64,000 nucleotides of DNA from Enterobacter asburiae (lineage in GTDB: Bacteria; Pseudomonadota; Gammaproteobacteria; Enterobacterales; Enterobacteriaceae). The translations under genes and the position numbers were made by a program. Below, piece by piece: positions 23,908-31,505 of this stretch. How positions within the stretch are numbered: the first letter of the stretch is position 1; each line of letters opens with the position of its first letter. The stretch lies in the NCBI RefSeq assembly GCF_008080435.1, contig NZ_VRKN01000019.1, forward strand, positions 1 to 64,000. Direction: 5' to 3'. A model generated the notes under the pieces. The model ran no database searches, was not told where the DNA came from, and saw only the letters and a list, made by a program, of their open reading frames with translations.

Positions 23908-24891
23908 ATGACACAGAAAGAAATCGTTACCTACAAAGGTTTTAATGCGGATATGACCTGCCGCGGGTTCCAGTTTGAAATCGGTAAAACTTTCGAACAT
24001 GAAGGTAAAGTCAGCGCTTGCTCTGCCGGATTCCACTCCTGCGAATACCCGTTGGATTGCTTCAGCTATTACCCGCCCGCCCAAAGTCGCTACGCTGAAA
24101 CCATTGCGTCAGGCGATATCAGTCGCGAAGAAGGTGGCGACAGCAAAATCGCCAGCGCATCGATCACTATCAAGGCTGAAATTTCTGTGCATCAACTGGT
24201 AACCCGGGCTATTGAGTGGATCTGGAGCCGGGTAGACAGATCGTTAGAGCAGACAAACACCGGCAACCGCTCCGCCGCCAGCAACACCGGCGACTACTCT
24301 GCCGCCAGCAACACCGGCAACCGCTCCGCCGCCAGCAACACCGGCGACTACTCCGCCGCCAGCAACACCGGCAACCGCTCCGCCGCCAGCAACACCGGCA
24401 ACCGCTCCGCCGCCAGCAACACCGGCAACCGCTCCGCCGCCAGCAACACCGGCTACCACTCCGCCGCCAGCAACACCGGCTACCACTCCGCCGCCAGCAA
24501 CACCGGCAACCGCTCCGCCGCCAGCAACACCGGCAACCGCTCCGCCGCCAGCAACACCGGCAACCGCTCCGCCGCCAGCAACACCGGCAACCGCTCCGCC
24601 GCCAGCAACACCGGCGACTACTCCGCCGCCAGCAACACCGGCAACCGCTCCGCCGCCAGCAACACCGGCGACTACTCTGCCGCCGAGGTTGGCGGATCTC
24701 ATTCTGTAGCTGCGGCATTCGGCATCGAAGGCAAAGCGCGAGCCTCTGAAAACAGCGCCATCGTCCTCTGCTACCGCAACGATGAAGGCGAGTTAATCCA
24801 CATCCGCGCCAGCAAGGTTGGTGATAACGGAGTTAAAGCAGACATCTGGTATCAACTGGATGAAAACGGCGAATTCGTGGAGGCATCATGA
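23908..24891 (+). CDS. Nonapeptide-repeat phage protein (DUF7666-like)
   Basis: A 327-residue protein in three parts. The N-terminal domain (about 1-110, KGFNADMTCRGFQFEIGKTFEH...CSAGFHSCEYPLD) resembles a family found with beta-helical repeats. A repeat region (about 117-260) has 16 units of nine residues, NTGxxSAAS, with xx being NR, DY or YH. The C-terminal cap (about 261-327) starts VGGSHSVAAAFGIEGKARA. The repeat should form a regular solenoid. The N-terminal family is typical of phage early accessory proteins of unknown function. It overlaps the next gene by 4 nt. Confidence 0.75.
   Translation: MTQKEIVTYKGFNADMTCRGFQFEIGKTFEHEGKVSACSAGFHSCEYPLDCFSYYPPAQSRYAETIASGDISREEGGDSKIASASITIKAEISVHQLVTRAIEWIWSRVDRSLEQTNTGNRSAASNTGDYSAASNTGNRSAASNTGDYSAASNTGNRSAASNTGNRSAASNTGNRSAASNTGYHSAASNTGYHSAASNTGNRSAASNTGNRSAASNTGNRSAASNTGNRSAASNTGDYSAASNTGNRSAASNTGDYSAAEVGGSHSVAAAFGIEGKARASENSAIVLCYRNDEGELIHIRASKVGDNGVKADIWYQLDENGEFVEAS
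24256..24687. repeat. Tandem 27-bp repeat, 16 copies
   Basis: Sixteen uninterrupted 27-bp units beginning AACACCGGC and ending GCCGCCAGC lie in frame in the gene above. Units differ almost only at codons 4-5 (AACCGC, GACTAC or TACCAC). Because the unit is a multiple of three, long open frames also appear in other frames and are not genes. Copy number is likely to vary by slippage. Confidence 0.95.
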
Positions 24892-25046
24892 CAGTCACCC
24901 ACAACGGCAAGCAGTACACCGCCAAAAAGCTCAACGATAACGAGTGGCAGCTGACGTCGGCATCAAACCCGCGCGAGAAGTTGACGCTTAACCGCTGGCA
25001 GATGCATATCGCTGGCCTCCTGGAACAGGTTGAGGTGAAGGCATGA
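24888..25046 (+). CDS. 52-residue phage protein
   Basis: A small basic protein (MTVTHNGKQYTAKKLNDNEWQL...) coupled by 4-nt overlaps on both sides. The sequence suggests a short beta hairpin and a helix. Function unknown. Confidence 0.6.
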   Translation: MTVTHNGKQYTAKKLNDNEWQLTSASNPREKLTLNRWQMHIAGLLEQVEVKA

Positions 25047-25183
25047 TCAATCATCACCTGCTGCGCGCCGCGCAGAGCAAAGCAGCCATCGCCCTGTTTA
25101 TCGGTGATGGCGTCATGTGGATGGCAGCCTACGACGAAATGAAGGTTGCCATCGGTTATCCGTGGCATAGAAAAGCAGCCTAA
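25043..25183 (+). CDS. 46-residue phage protein
   Basis: A small protein (MINHHLLRAAQSKAAIALFIGDGV...) starting in an ATGA overlap with the previous gene. It has a weakly hydrophobic middle. Function unknown. Confidence 0.55.
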   Translation: MINHHLLRAAQSKAAIALFIGDGVMWMAAYDEMKVAIGYPWHRKAA

Positions 25184-25254
25184 CCCCCCCCTATTCAACC
25201 GATCGGCCTGGCATTAAGCGGGCGGCCTTCGCACGCACTTTTTAAGGAGTCTTT

Positions 25255-25650
25255 ATGCAACCTTACGAGCGATTAACCTCTGAACGTCTGGCAAGTTTGC
25301 CAGAAGGATCCCGACTGAAACTCGGCGGCCAAATTATCAAACTTACCGGGCGCGGGTCATTCACCAACAGCGCCGGGAGAACTGAAAACATGATCGAGTA
25401 TGTCGATTCCCGTGGCGTGCCAGGCAGTTTTGCAGAAAGCATCATTCTCGACTCGGCTACCGAGTATCTCAGCTCTGTAATGTGTGCCTACTGCGGCTCG
25501 CGGCGCCATAAAAGCGATTGCACTGTTCAGACGGTATCGACCTACATGTCGACGTCACAAAAGCATTTCTGCACTGACAAAGGCTGCGCTGAGAAGTTCT
25601 TCCGCCAGAACCCATCCCGCGCCAAGACATCACGGAGAACGCGATGGTAA
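25255..25650 (+). CDS. Phage protein with Cys-rich C-terminus
   Basis: A 131-residue protein. The first 75 residues look like a small beta domain. The C-terminal part has CAYCGS and later HFCTDKGCAEKFF, four or five Cys/His that could bind zinc. It starts after AAGGAG. No family recognised. It overlaps the next gene. Confidence 0.6.
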   Translation: MQPYERLTSERLASLPEGSRLKLGGQIIKLTGRGSFTNSAGRTENMIEYVDSRGVPGSFAESIILDSATEYLSSVMCAYCGSRRHKSDCTVQTVSTYMSTSQKHFCTDKGCAEKFFRQNPSRAKTSRRTRW

Positions 25651-25799
25651 CTCACCAGACCGGATTGCTGATGGTTGCCATGCTCTGCCTGCTGTATGAC
25701 CTGCAGCCGGCAGACCTCGAATCACTGGCTCACCAGCTCGCAGAATTTGACGCAGTTAACGACCACCTTACGGAGATTAAGCATGTTGCGAGTTATTGA
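25644..25799 (+). CDS. 51-residue phage protein upstream of the exonuclease
   Basis: A small protein with a hydrophobic N-terminal part (about 7-18) and an acidic helix. It overlaps the preceding gene by 7 nt and the exonuclease by 17 nt. It may couple translation of the exonuclease. Function unknown. Confidence 0.5.
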   Translation: MVTHQTGLLMVAMLCLLYDLQPADLESLAHQLAEFDAVNDHLTEIKHVASY

Positions 25800-26439
25800 T
25801 ACTGAAACTACCAGCCTGGAAGGTAGTGTGCTGGAGATAGCCAGCGTTGATATTGTCGACGGTGTTATCTGCAATCCCATGAGCGACTTTGTGAAGCCCA
25901 CTGAAGCGATCAGCTTCGAGGCTATGGCTATACACCATATCACCGAAGATATGGTCGCTGACGCCCCGTTGATTGGCGAGGTTATCGGGCGTTACCTTGG
26001 CGCGCAGGCTTACGTCGCACACAACGCTAAGTTCGATAAATCAAAGCTGCCGCAAATCGACGCCCCATGGATTTGTACCGCCAAGCTGGCCCGCGCCCTT
26101 CTCCCTGATCATCCAAGCCACAGTAACCAGTACCTGCGTTACAGCCTGGGCCTTAAACCTGAACTTCCGGAAGGCCTGTATGCGCACCGCGCGCTGTATG
26201 ACTGTTACGTCACAGCTGAGCTGCTTCTGTACATGGGTCGCCTGGCGAAATGGACGTTTGGCGAAATGCGCGCCATTTCAAACAGCCCATCACTGATTAA
26301 GGCTATCCGGTTCGGCAAGCACAAGGGCCTGACGTTCGAAGAGATTGCGAAGGTCGATCCTGGCTATCTCCGCTGGTTGTCCAGCAACAGCGACGACGAA
26401 GACATTCTCTTCACCATTAAACACTGGCTTAAGGGGTAA
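25783..26439 (+). CDS. ExoX-like 3'-5' DNA exonuclease
   Basis: A 218-residue DEDDh exonuclease close to E. coli ExoX. D6 and E8 lie in VIDTETTSLEG, the second Asp region in HNAKFDKS, and His/Asp in HRALYDCY. A C-terminal FGKHKGLTFEEIAKVDPGYLRWL module follows, as in ExoX. It digests single strands and overhangs. The start at 25783 is chosen because the catalytic motif starts three residues on. It is followed by an ATPase and an SSB-like protein. Confidence 0.85.
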   Translation: MLRVIDTETTSLEGSVLEIASVDIVDGVICNPMSDFVKPTEAISFEAMAIHHITEDMVADAPLIGEVIGRYLGAQAYVAHNAKFDKSKLPQIDAPWICTAKLARALLPDHPSHSNQYLRYSLGLKPELPEGLYAHRALYDCYVTAELLLYMGRLAKWTFGEMRAISNSPSLIKAIRFGKHKGLTFEEIAKVDPGYLRWLSSNSDDEDILFTIKHWLKG

Positions 26440-26442
26440 TTC

Positions 26443-27108
26443 ATGGCGGTGATGACTCTCATCCTTGCCGACTCCGGGTATGGCAAGACGTACAGCATCC
26501 GCAACGTTAACCCGGAAAACGCTATTCTCGCTCGCTGTATTCGTAAGGCCCTTCCGTTCCGCAATACCGGCTGGAAGCTCCACGGAAAACGCCTGCCGGA
26601 TAACTCAATACAACGCGGGAACGTGGTTGATATCCGCAATGGACGGCATCTTCTCGATGTGATCCGTAACGCCGCGATGAGTGGCCGCAAGATACTTATC
26701 ATTGATGACTTCCAGGCTGTCATGCAGCACGAGAACATGGACCGGGCCTACGAGACTGGCTACACCAAATTTACCGAAATGGCGGAGCATGCCTGGCGCA
26801 TCATAGAAGCGGCCACACAGCTACCTGACGACTTCCGCGTCTACTTCCTCGCTCACACCGAAGAGAGCGAAGGAAAAATAAGGATGAAGACAGTCGGCAA
26901 GATGCTTAACGAAAAGCTCACTCCTGAAGGCTACTTCCCTATCGTTCTGCGCATCATCAAGCGCGACGGCAAACACCTTTTCCTATTGAAGGGCGACGAC
27001 AACGACACCGTGAAATGTCCTCCTGACCTGTTCGGTCCGGAAGTGACTGACATGGATAACGACCTGGCGGCGTTCGACAACGCAATTTCTGAATTCACTG
27101 ACTTATAA
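26443..27108 (+). CDS. RecA-fold ATPase, Sak4-like candidate
   Basis: A 221-residue P-loop protein with Walker A ADSGYGKT (9-16) and Walker B ILIIDDF (D88, D89). The size and the setting between a nuclease and an SSB-like protein match the AAA_24/Sak4 group of phage recombination ATPases, which help anneal single strands. It could instead be a more distant phage nucleotide-binding protein. It lies 3 nt after the exonuclease and 11 nt before the next gene. Confidence 0.7.
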   Translation: MAVMTLILADSGYGKTYSIRNVNPENAILARCIRKALPFRNTGWKLHGKRLPDNSIQRGNVVDIRNGRHLLDVIRNAAMSGRKILIIDDFQAVMQHENMDRAYETGYTKFTEMAEHAWRIIEAATQLPDDFRVYFLAHTEESEGKIRMKTVGKMLNEKLTPEGYFPIVLRIIKRDGKHLFLLKGDDNDTVKCPPDLFGPEVTDMDNDLAAFDNAISEFTDL

Positions 27109-27119
27109 GAGAGATAACA

Positions 27120-27830
27120 ATGAACCAACCAATCAGCTTTACCTGGAATCAGCAGTCGGCAGAAGCAGCACTCAAAGCAGGATCCTCCGCTGGCATTTCT
27201 GAAACCGGCGCATACGAAGGCGTGATCACCTCCGCTGTGTATGAGTTCGGCAAGGATGGATCACAGTCGCAGGCACTTGTTCTTTCGCTCGACGCTGACG
27301 GCCAGAAAGCAAACTTCCTGCGCATCAACTTCCTCGGACGCGACGGCACGCAGACTTTTGGTATGGGCTTGATCGCCGCCATCATGTGGGCTGCGCAGGT
27401 TAAAGACGCTCAGGCGCAACAGCGCCAGGGGCAAAGCGGTCCTGAATGGTGTCTGCCTGCGCTTGAGGGTAAGCGTGTCGGCTTGTTCCTACAAAAAATC
27501 CTCACCACCAAGACAGATGGTAGTGACAGCTACAAATTCGAAGTCCGACATGTTTTCCAGCCTGGAAGTCGTCTGACCTATAAAGAGTTCACCAACAAAA
27601 CGCCAGCAGAAGCGATCGCTACGCTTGAGCGCACCATGAAAGACAAAGATGACCGCAAGCCTCACGATTCATCACGCGGTGGCTGGGGTGCGCCATCACA
27701 TAGCGGCGGCGGATGGGGTGGTAATCAGCAGGATCCGAATGCGGTCCCTGAGTCTCGCCTGCAGCAGGCCAACCGTCAGGTATCACAGAGCAATCAACAT
27801 CCTCAGTTTGACGATGACATTCCCTTCTAA
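27120..27830 (+). CDS. SSB-like single-stranded DNA-binding protein
   Basis: A 236-residue protein. The first 170 residues look like a beta-rich DNA-binding core. A Gly/Gln-rich linker (GGWGAPSHSGGGWGGN) follows, and the C-terminus ends in DDDIPF, identical to the tip of bacterial SSB that docks recombination proteins. Overall fold resembles phage SSB-like proteins rather than classical SSB. It follows a nuclease and an ATPase, so it completes a recombination set. Confidence 0.75.
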   Translation: MNQPISFTWNQQSAEAALKAGSSAGISETGAYEGVITSAVYEFGKDGSQSQALVLSLDADGQKANFLRINFLGRDGTQTFGMGLIAAIMWAAQVKDAQAQQRQGQSGPEWCLPALEGKRVGLFLQKILTTKTDGSDSYKFEVRHVFQPGSRLTYKEFTNKTPAEAIATLERTMKDKDDRKPHDSSRGGWGAPSHSGGGWGGNQQDPNAVPESRLQQANRQVSQSNQHPQFDDDIPF

Positions 27831-27841
27831 AAGGCATCGCT

Positions 27842-27994
27842 ATGACTCACGCTCACGACGACATCAGGGTTGGCACACTGTGCCTTCCCTTCATTGGTAA
27901 CGGCTGGCTAATGCCATGGGGTGAAGTGGTCAGCAATCCATTAAAGGCGCAGCGACTCGGTGAGGAATATCGGGAAAGGCAGGAGGCGGCATGA
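27842..27994 (+). CDS. 50-residue phage protein before the methyltransferase
   Basis: A small protein (MTHAHDDIRVGTLCLPFIGNGWLMPWG...) whose stop overlaps the methyltransferase ATG by 4 nt. It has no family I know. It probably is translated with the methyltransferase. Confidence 0.6.
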   Translation: MTHAHDDIRVGTLCLPFIGNGWLMPWGEVVSNPLKAQRLGEEYRERQEAA

Positions 27995-29808
27995 AATACG
28001 GAAGCGTGTGCAGCGGCATCGAGGCTGCCAGTAAAGCGTGGGAACCTCTCGGCTGGAAACCTGCCTGGTTCTCTGAAATCGAACCGTTCCCTTCTGCTGT
28101 CCTCGCCCACCACTGGCCGGAAATAACAAACCTCGGCGACATGACCAAAATCGCCGATTCGGTGCGCGCTGGTGATGTTGAAGCGCCTGATGTTCTGGTT
28201 GGCGGCACGCCTTGCCAGGCATTCAGCATTGCCGGCTTACGTGAAGGCCTGTCTGATGACCGCGGCCAGTTAACCCTCTCTTACGTGGAATTAGCCAATG
28301 CAATCGACGCAAAGCGCCGCGAACGCGGTGAACCAGAAGCAATCATCGTCTGGGAAAACGTCCCCGGCGTGCTCAGCAGCAAAGACAATGCCTTCGGGTG
28401 CTTTCTGGCAGGACTTGCCGGAGAAAGCAGTGAGTTGCAGCCAGCAGGGGGAAAATGGACGCACGCAGGTTGTGTGTCTGGACCACAAAGGGTTATCGCC
28501 TGGCGCGTCCTTGATGCTCAATTTTTCGGAGTGGCCCAACGACGCCGCCGTGTGTTCGTTGTCGCAAGTGCTCGAAAAGGATTCGATCCCGCAGCGGTAC
28601 TTTTTGAGCTCGACAGCGTGCGCCGGGATTCTGCGCCGCGCCGAGAAACGCAAAAGGCTGTTGCCGCACTTACTGCAAGAGGCGTTGGAACGTGTGGCGC
28701 AGACGACAACCAGGCACAAGTTGGACACCTGATTGCTTTTGGCGGTGGCAATACTGCCGGTCATATTGATGTGGCGACCGCCTGCACCGCGCATGGTATC
28801 AGGTTGGATTTTGATACTGAGACTTTTGCAGTTCACGGCACGCAGGATCCAGATACCAACCGAGAACTTGCGCACACGCTCGGACGCAACAACGGACAGG
28901 AAAACGCGATAGTTACTGAACCATTCACATTGGCAATCCGTGGTCTGTCAGAAGGGAGCACGATCGAAGTGAGAAATGACGGAACTGCCAACGCGCTTTT
29001 GACACCGAATGGCGGCCGCGCTGGTATGGGGGTCGGAGCTATCGGGTGGGGTATGCAGGTTCGCCGCCTAACACCGATTGAGTGCGAGCGCCTTCAGGGC
29101 TTTCCAGATAATCACACCCTGATCGGCTGGCGCGGAAAGGATGCTACTAAATGCCCGGACGGCCCTCGCTACAAAGCAATCGGCAACAGCATGGCGGTAC
29201 CGGTAATGCGTTGGATTGGTGAGCGCATTGCAGCAGCACTTCCTGCCGAGAAGCTGAACGGTGATTATGGCGGAAGTAAAACACCGCTCGACCAGCGCGA
29301 CCTCTGGCGCACTCCACCTGCCCTTTTCGCTTCACTTGATGCTGAGTTCTGCTTCCAGTTGGATGCCGCCGCAGCGCCGCATAATGCGCTGTGCAGGAAA
29401 TTCATCACAGCCGAGATGAACACGCTGGAAACGCCATGGGCTGATTACTTGAGCGCTCCTGGCTACGTCTGGTTGAACCCGCCATACAGCGACATCACGC
29501 CGTTCGTTAAAAAGGCCGCTGCCGAGAGCGCCAATCAGATCGGCACGGTCATGCTGGTACCGGCAGACACTTCGGTTGGATGGTTCAAAGAGGCTATCCA
29601 GACCGCCAGCGAGGTTCGCTTCATCACCGCCGGACGGCTGGCATTTATCAACCCGGTCACCGGTAAGCCGGTCAGCGGAAATAACAAAGGCAGTATGCTC
29701 ATCATCTGGCGACCGTACCCGCGCACGCATTGCCACTTCGCAACGGTGGACCGGGACGAGCTGATGGCTTTCGGGGCGAAACTTCTCGCCCGCCGGGAGG
29801 CCGCATGA
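27991..29808 (+). CDS. Fused cytosine-5 / N6-adenine DNA methyltransferase
   Basis: A 605-residue protein with two methyltransferases. Residues 1 to about 420 are a C5-cytosine enzyme, with VCSGIEAA (motif I), GGTPCQAFS with catalytic C75, WENVPG (E122), QRRRR, and C-terminal ERLQGFPD and GNSMAVPV. Residues 438-590 match the phage N6-adenine family (PF05869), with LWRTPPALFASLD and NPPYS (496-500). No restriction enzyme is nearby. It probably modifies phage DNA against host restriction. The two halves are in one frame with no stop. Confidence 0.88.
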   Translation: MKYGSVCSGIEAASKAWEPLGWKPAWFSEIEPFPSAVLAHHWPEITNLGDMTKIADSVRAGDVEAPDVLVGGTPCQAFSIAGLREGLSDDRGQLTLSYVELANAIDAKRRERGEPEAIIVWENVPGVLSSKDNAFGCFLAGLAGESSELQPAGGKWTHAGCVSGPQRVIAWRVLDAQFFGVAQRRRRVFVVASARKGFDPAAVLFELDSVRRDSAPRRETQKAVAALTARGVGTCGADDNQAQVGHLIAFGGGNTAGHIDVATACTAHGIRLDFDTETFAVHGTQDPDTNRELAHTLGRNNGQENAIVTEPFTLAIRGLSEGSTIEVRNDGTANALLTPNGGRAGMGVGAIGWGMQVRRLTPIECERLQGFPDNHTLIGWRGKDATKCPDGPRYKAIGNSMAVPVMRWIGERIAAALPAEKLNGDYGGSKTPLDQRDLWRTPPALFASLDAEFCFQLDAAAAPHNALCRKFITAEMNTLETPWADYLSAPGYVWLNPPYSDITPFVKKAAAESANQIGTVMLVPADTSVGWFKEAIQTASEVRFITAGRLAFINPVTGKPVSGNNKGSMLIIWRPYPRTHCHFATVDRDELMAFGAKLLARREAA

Positions 29809-29823
29809 CGCCAGCAAATGAAA

Positions 29824-29861
29824 ACGCCATCCGCGCCGCCGCAGCCGGTAAAGGAGAGTGA
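29824..29861. repeat. 38-bp inverted copy of 18018-18055
   Basis: This segment is the exact reverse complement of 18018-18055. In both places it ends a reading frame (...AIRAAAAGKGE stop) and supplies AAGGAG for the next gene. Here the frame is a stub of only 18 codons from 29805. It looks like a leftover from module exchange. Confidence 0.85.
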
Positions 29862-29863
29862 GC

Positions 29864-30145
29864 ATGGCTAAATTTACAGACGTACACGACCTGTTAACTG
29901 CTTATCAAAAACAGGTGCGTAAAGTGCCAGCAAAGGGCGTTTATGCATCAAAACAGCGGCGTGATGAAGTACAGGCGGCACACGCAAGAAAGGTAATTCG
30001 TAAGCGGAAACGCTCTATTGGGAAGTCCAATAAATTAGGCGGGCGTCGCCGGGCTGAAGTGTTGGCGGCTCTGATTTGTGAAATGAACTTTTGGGCACTG
30101 GTGTGTCGTTCAAACCGTAAGAATGCCGTCGAAAGGAAGGACTAA
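29864..30145 (+). CDS. Basic phage protein of unknown function
   Basis: A 93-residue Lys/Arg-rich protein (RKRKRSIGKSNKLGGRRRAEV in the middle) that may bind nucleic acid. The ATG at 29864 is preferred to a GTG two codons earlier. AAGGAG from the 38-bp repeat lies upstream. Function unknown. Confidence 0.6.
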   Translation: MAKFTDVHDLLTAYQKQVRKVPAKGVYASKQRRDEVQAAHARKVIRKRKRSIGKSNKLGGRRRAEVLAALICEMNFWALVCRSNRKNAVERKD

Positions 30146-30148
30146 CCC

Positions 30149-30610
30149 ATGAGCACTATTGCCAGAGAGCAGTTAATCGAAGAACTGAAAGCTTCGACGC
30201 AAAACTCCAGCGGGATGTTTGAAATCGGTGAGGAAACAATCTGCTCGTTGATGTCTTTGCTCACCGCCCCGCCAGCGCCAACATCTGTACCTGCTGCGTA
30301 TGAACATACCGAGGACTTCAGCGAATACCATGAAGGCTGGAACGCCTGCCGCGCCGCCATGCTTCAGGGTGCCGAACCTGTAATGACGGCTAACAAGTTG
30401 CGCGCTGGTTGGGTGGCTGTACATGATGAGATGCCTCCTCAGTATGAGCCGTTATTAATTTGCACACGAGATGGAGTCGTGCAGCGCACCGTGTATGGAT
30501 TTGACGGTGAAAACTGGTTGGATTGGTACGAGCAATATGACCCCATTAGCGCTGACCGTTGCGATTTGTGGCAACCACTGCCAGCAGCACCGCAGCAGGA
30601 GGCTGAATGA
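30149..30610 (+). CDS. DUF551 domain phage protein
   Basis: A 153-residue protein. The C-terminal half (WVAVHDEMPPQYEPLLICTRDG...WLPLPAAP-like end LWQPLPAAPQQEAE) is a DUF551 domain, common in enterobacterial prophages and of unknown role. The N-terminal half has the CRAAMLQGA block also seen in the protein at 17048-17662, a mark of shared modules. Confidence 0.75.
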   Translation: MSTIAREQLIEELKASTQNSSGMFEIGEETICSLMSLLTAPPAPTSVPAAYEHTEDFSEYHEGWNACRAAMLQGAEPVMTANKLRAGWVAVHDEMPPQYEPLLICTRDGVVQRTVYGFDGENWLDWYEQYDPISADRCDLWQPLPAAPQQEAE

Positions 30611-30618
30611 CATAAGGA

Positions 30619-30684
30619 ATGAGAGAGCATCGTGCGTTTGTGTTGATCGCAATGATTAACCGAAGGAAGCGCAAGTCATCATAA
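30619..30684 (+). CDS. Possible 21-residue basic peptide
   Basis: A short frame (MREHRAFVLIAMINRRKRKSSS) ends 2 nt before a terminator. AAGGA overlaps too close to the ATG to be a good site, so it is uncertain whether it is translated. Confidence 0.25.
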   Translation: MREHRAFVLIAMINRRKRKSS

Positions 30685-30686
30685 CA

Positions 30687-30709
30687 AACCCGCACCCTGC
30701 GGGTTTTTC
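30687..30709 (+). terminator. Terminator after the DUF551 gene
   Basis: AACCCGC/GCGGGTT with a 5-nt loop followed by TTTCTTT. It punctuates the pL arm. Confidence 0.8.
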
Positions 30710-30725
30710 TTTATCCGGAGTCACC

Positions 30726-30842
30726 ATGCACGCCAATCCAATTATCTGGCTCATAGTCGGAATTATGGCTCTGAGCGCTATCTCTTCACTCATTCACATG
30801 TCAGAGGGCTTGTTATGGCTAAATTTGCTGTGGGCGCAATAA
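30726..30842 (+). CDS. 38-residue membrane peptide
   Basis: A small hydrophobic protein (MHANPIIWLIVGIMALSAISSL...) with one membrane segment (about 6-24) and GGAG 5 nt before the start. It overlaps the next gene by 28 nt. Function unknown. Confidence 0.55.
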   Translation: MHANPIIWLIVGIMALSAISSLIHMSEGLLWLNLLWAQ

Positions 30843-31237
30843 CTCGATCTGTTAATGGAAATGTGTACACACAAAGCGACGTATACGAAGCCGCATTAGC
30901 AGCCAGCAAGCCAGAATGGGATGGAGAGGGATTGCCTACTGTTGGTTGTGAGTGTGAGTACGAAACGAATGGATATGGAATTAAGAAGGTTCGGGTAGAA
31001 TGCATAACTATGGATGGAATCGCATTTACATGGCTTGGAGAAGACCCGGGATTTCGTGGGCTTGACTGTATAAATACCTCTCAATCACATCGATTCCGAC
31101 CTATCCGCTCAGAAGCAGATAAGAAACGCGACATCATCATCTCTAAGATAGAGAAAGCTTACAAAGATTGCCCGCATAGCGATGCAGTGCCACAGGCAAT
31201 CTATGAAGCTATAGCAGAACATATCCGCATCGACTAG
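30815..31237 (+). CDS. Hypothetical phage protein
   Basis: A 140-residue protein with a beta-rich first part (VGCECEYETNGYGIKKVRVECITMDGIAF) and a helical C-terminal end that looks like a small accessory domain. It is followed by a terminator. Similar proteins occur in other prophages, but no function is known. Confidence 0.6.
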   Translation: MAKFAVGAITRSVNGNVYTQSDVYEAALAASKPEWDGEGLPTVGCECEYETNGYGIKKVRVECITMDGIAFTWLGEDPGFRGLDCINTSQSHRFRPIRSEADKKRDIIISKIEKAYKDCPHSDAVPQAIYEAIAEHIRID

Positions 31238-31259
31238 ACCGCCGCAATGGCGGTTTTTT
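31238..31259 (+). terminator. Terminator in the pL arm
   Basis: ACCGCC/GGCGGT with a 5-nt loop and TTTTT, directly after the gene ending at 31237. Confidence 0.82.
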
Positions 31260-31270
31260 ATTGGAGATAG

Positions 31271-31411
31271 ATGATGATAATCGGCATCCATATGACATAT
31301 CTCTTCCTGAAAGGCGATCTTTATAAGGAACTCATCCCTTACGGTTTGCTTTTTGGAGTGATTGAGATATTTGGAGAGGTTGGTGCTATCGCTTTATTCA
31401 TAGGGCATTAA
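31271..31411 (+). CDS. 46-residue hydrophobic phage protein
   Basis: A small protein with a C-terminal hydrophobic stretch (LFGVIEIF...AIALFIGH). GGAG lies 4 nt before the first ATG and 7 nt before a second one at 31274, so the start is uncertain by one codon. Function unknown. Confidence 0.5.
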   Translation: MMIIGIHMTYLFLKGDLYKELIPYGLLFGVIEIFGEVGAIALFIGH

Positions 31412-31413
31412 CC

Positions 31414-31482
31414 ATGGAATCACACAGCCTCACACTCGATGAGGCCTGTGCATTTCTCAAGATATCCAGACCCACCAACTGA
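31414..31482 (+). pseudogene. Truncated excisionase-like HTH, 22 residues
   Basis: MESHSLTLDEACAFLKISRPT is the first helix-turn-helix of a MerR/excisionase-type protein and stops at TGA right where the recognition segment should continue (TxxWIRSGRL in the next gene). It resembles the N-terminus of a phage HTH protein of about 80 residues. Probably a decayed copy beside the intact one. Confidence 0.55.
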
Positions 31483-31505
31483 CACTTCTATAACCGGAGA
31501 ATCCT

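Noticed and set aside
24256..24687. Possible CRISPR-like array
   Set aside because: Units are contiguous with no spacers and encode a protein repeat in frame.
24209..24749. Long open frames on both strands over the 27-bp repeats
   Set aside because: They are by-products of a repeat unit that is a multiple of three; their translations are low-complexity (CCWRR, AGVAGG) and lack starts with ribosome sites.
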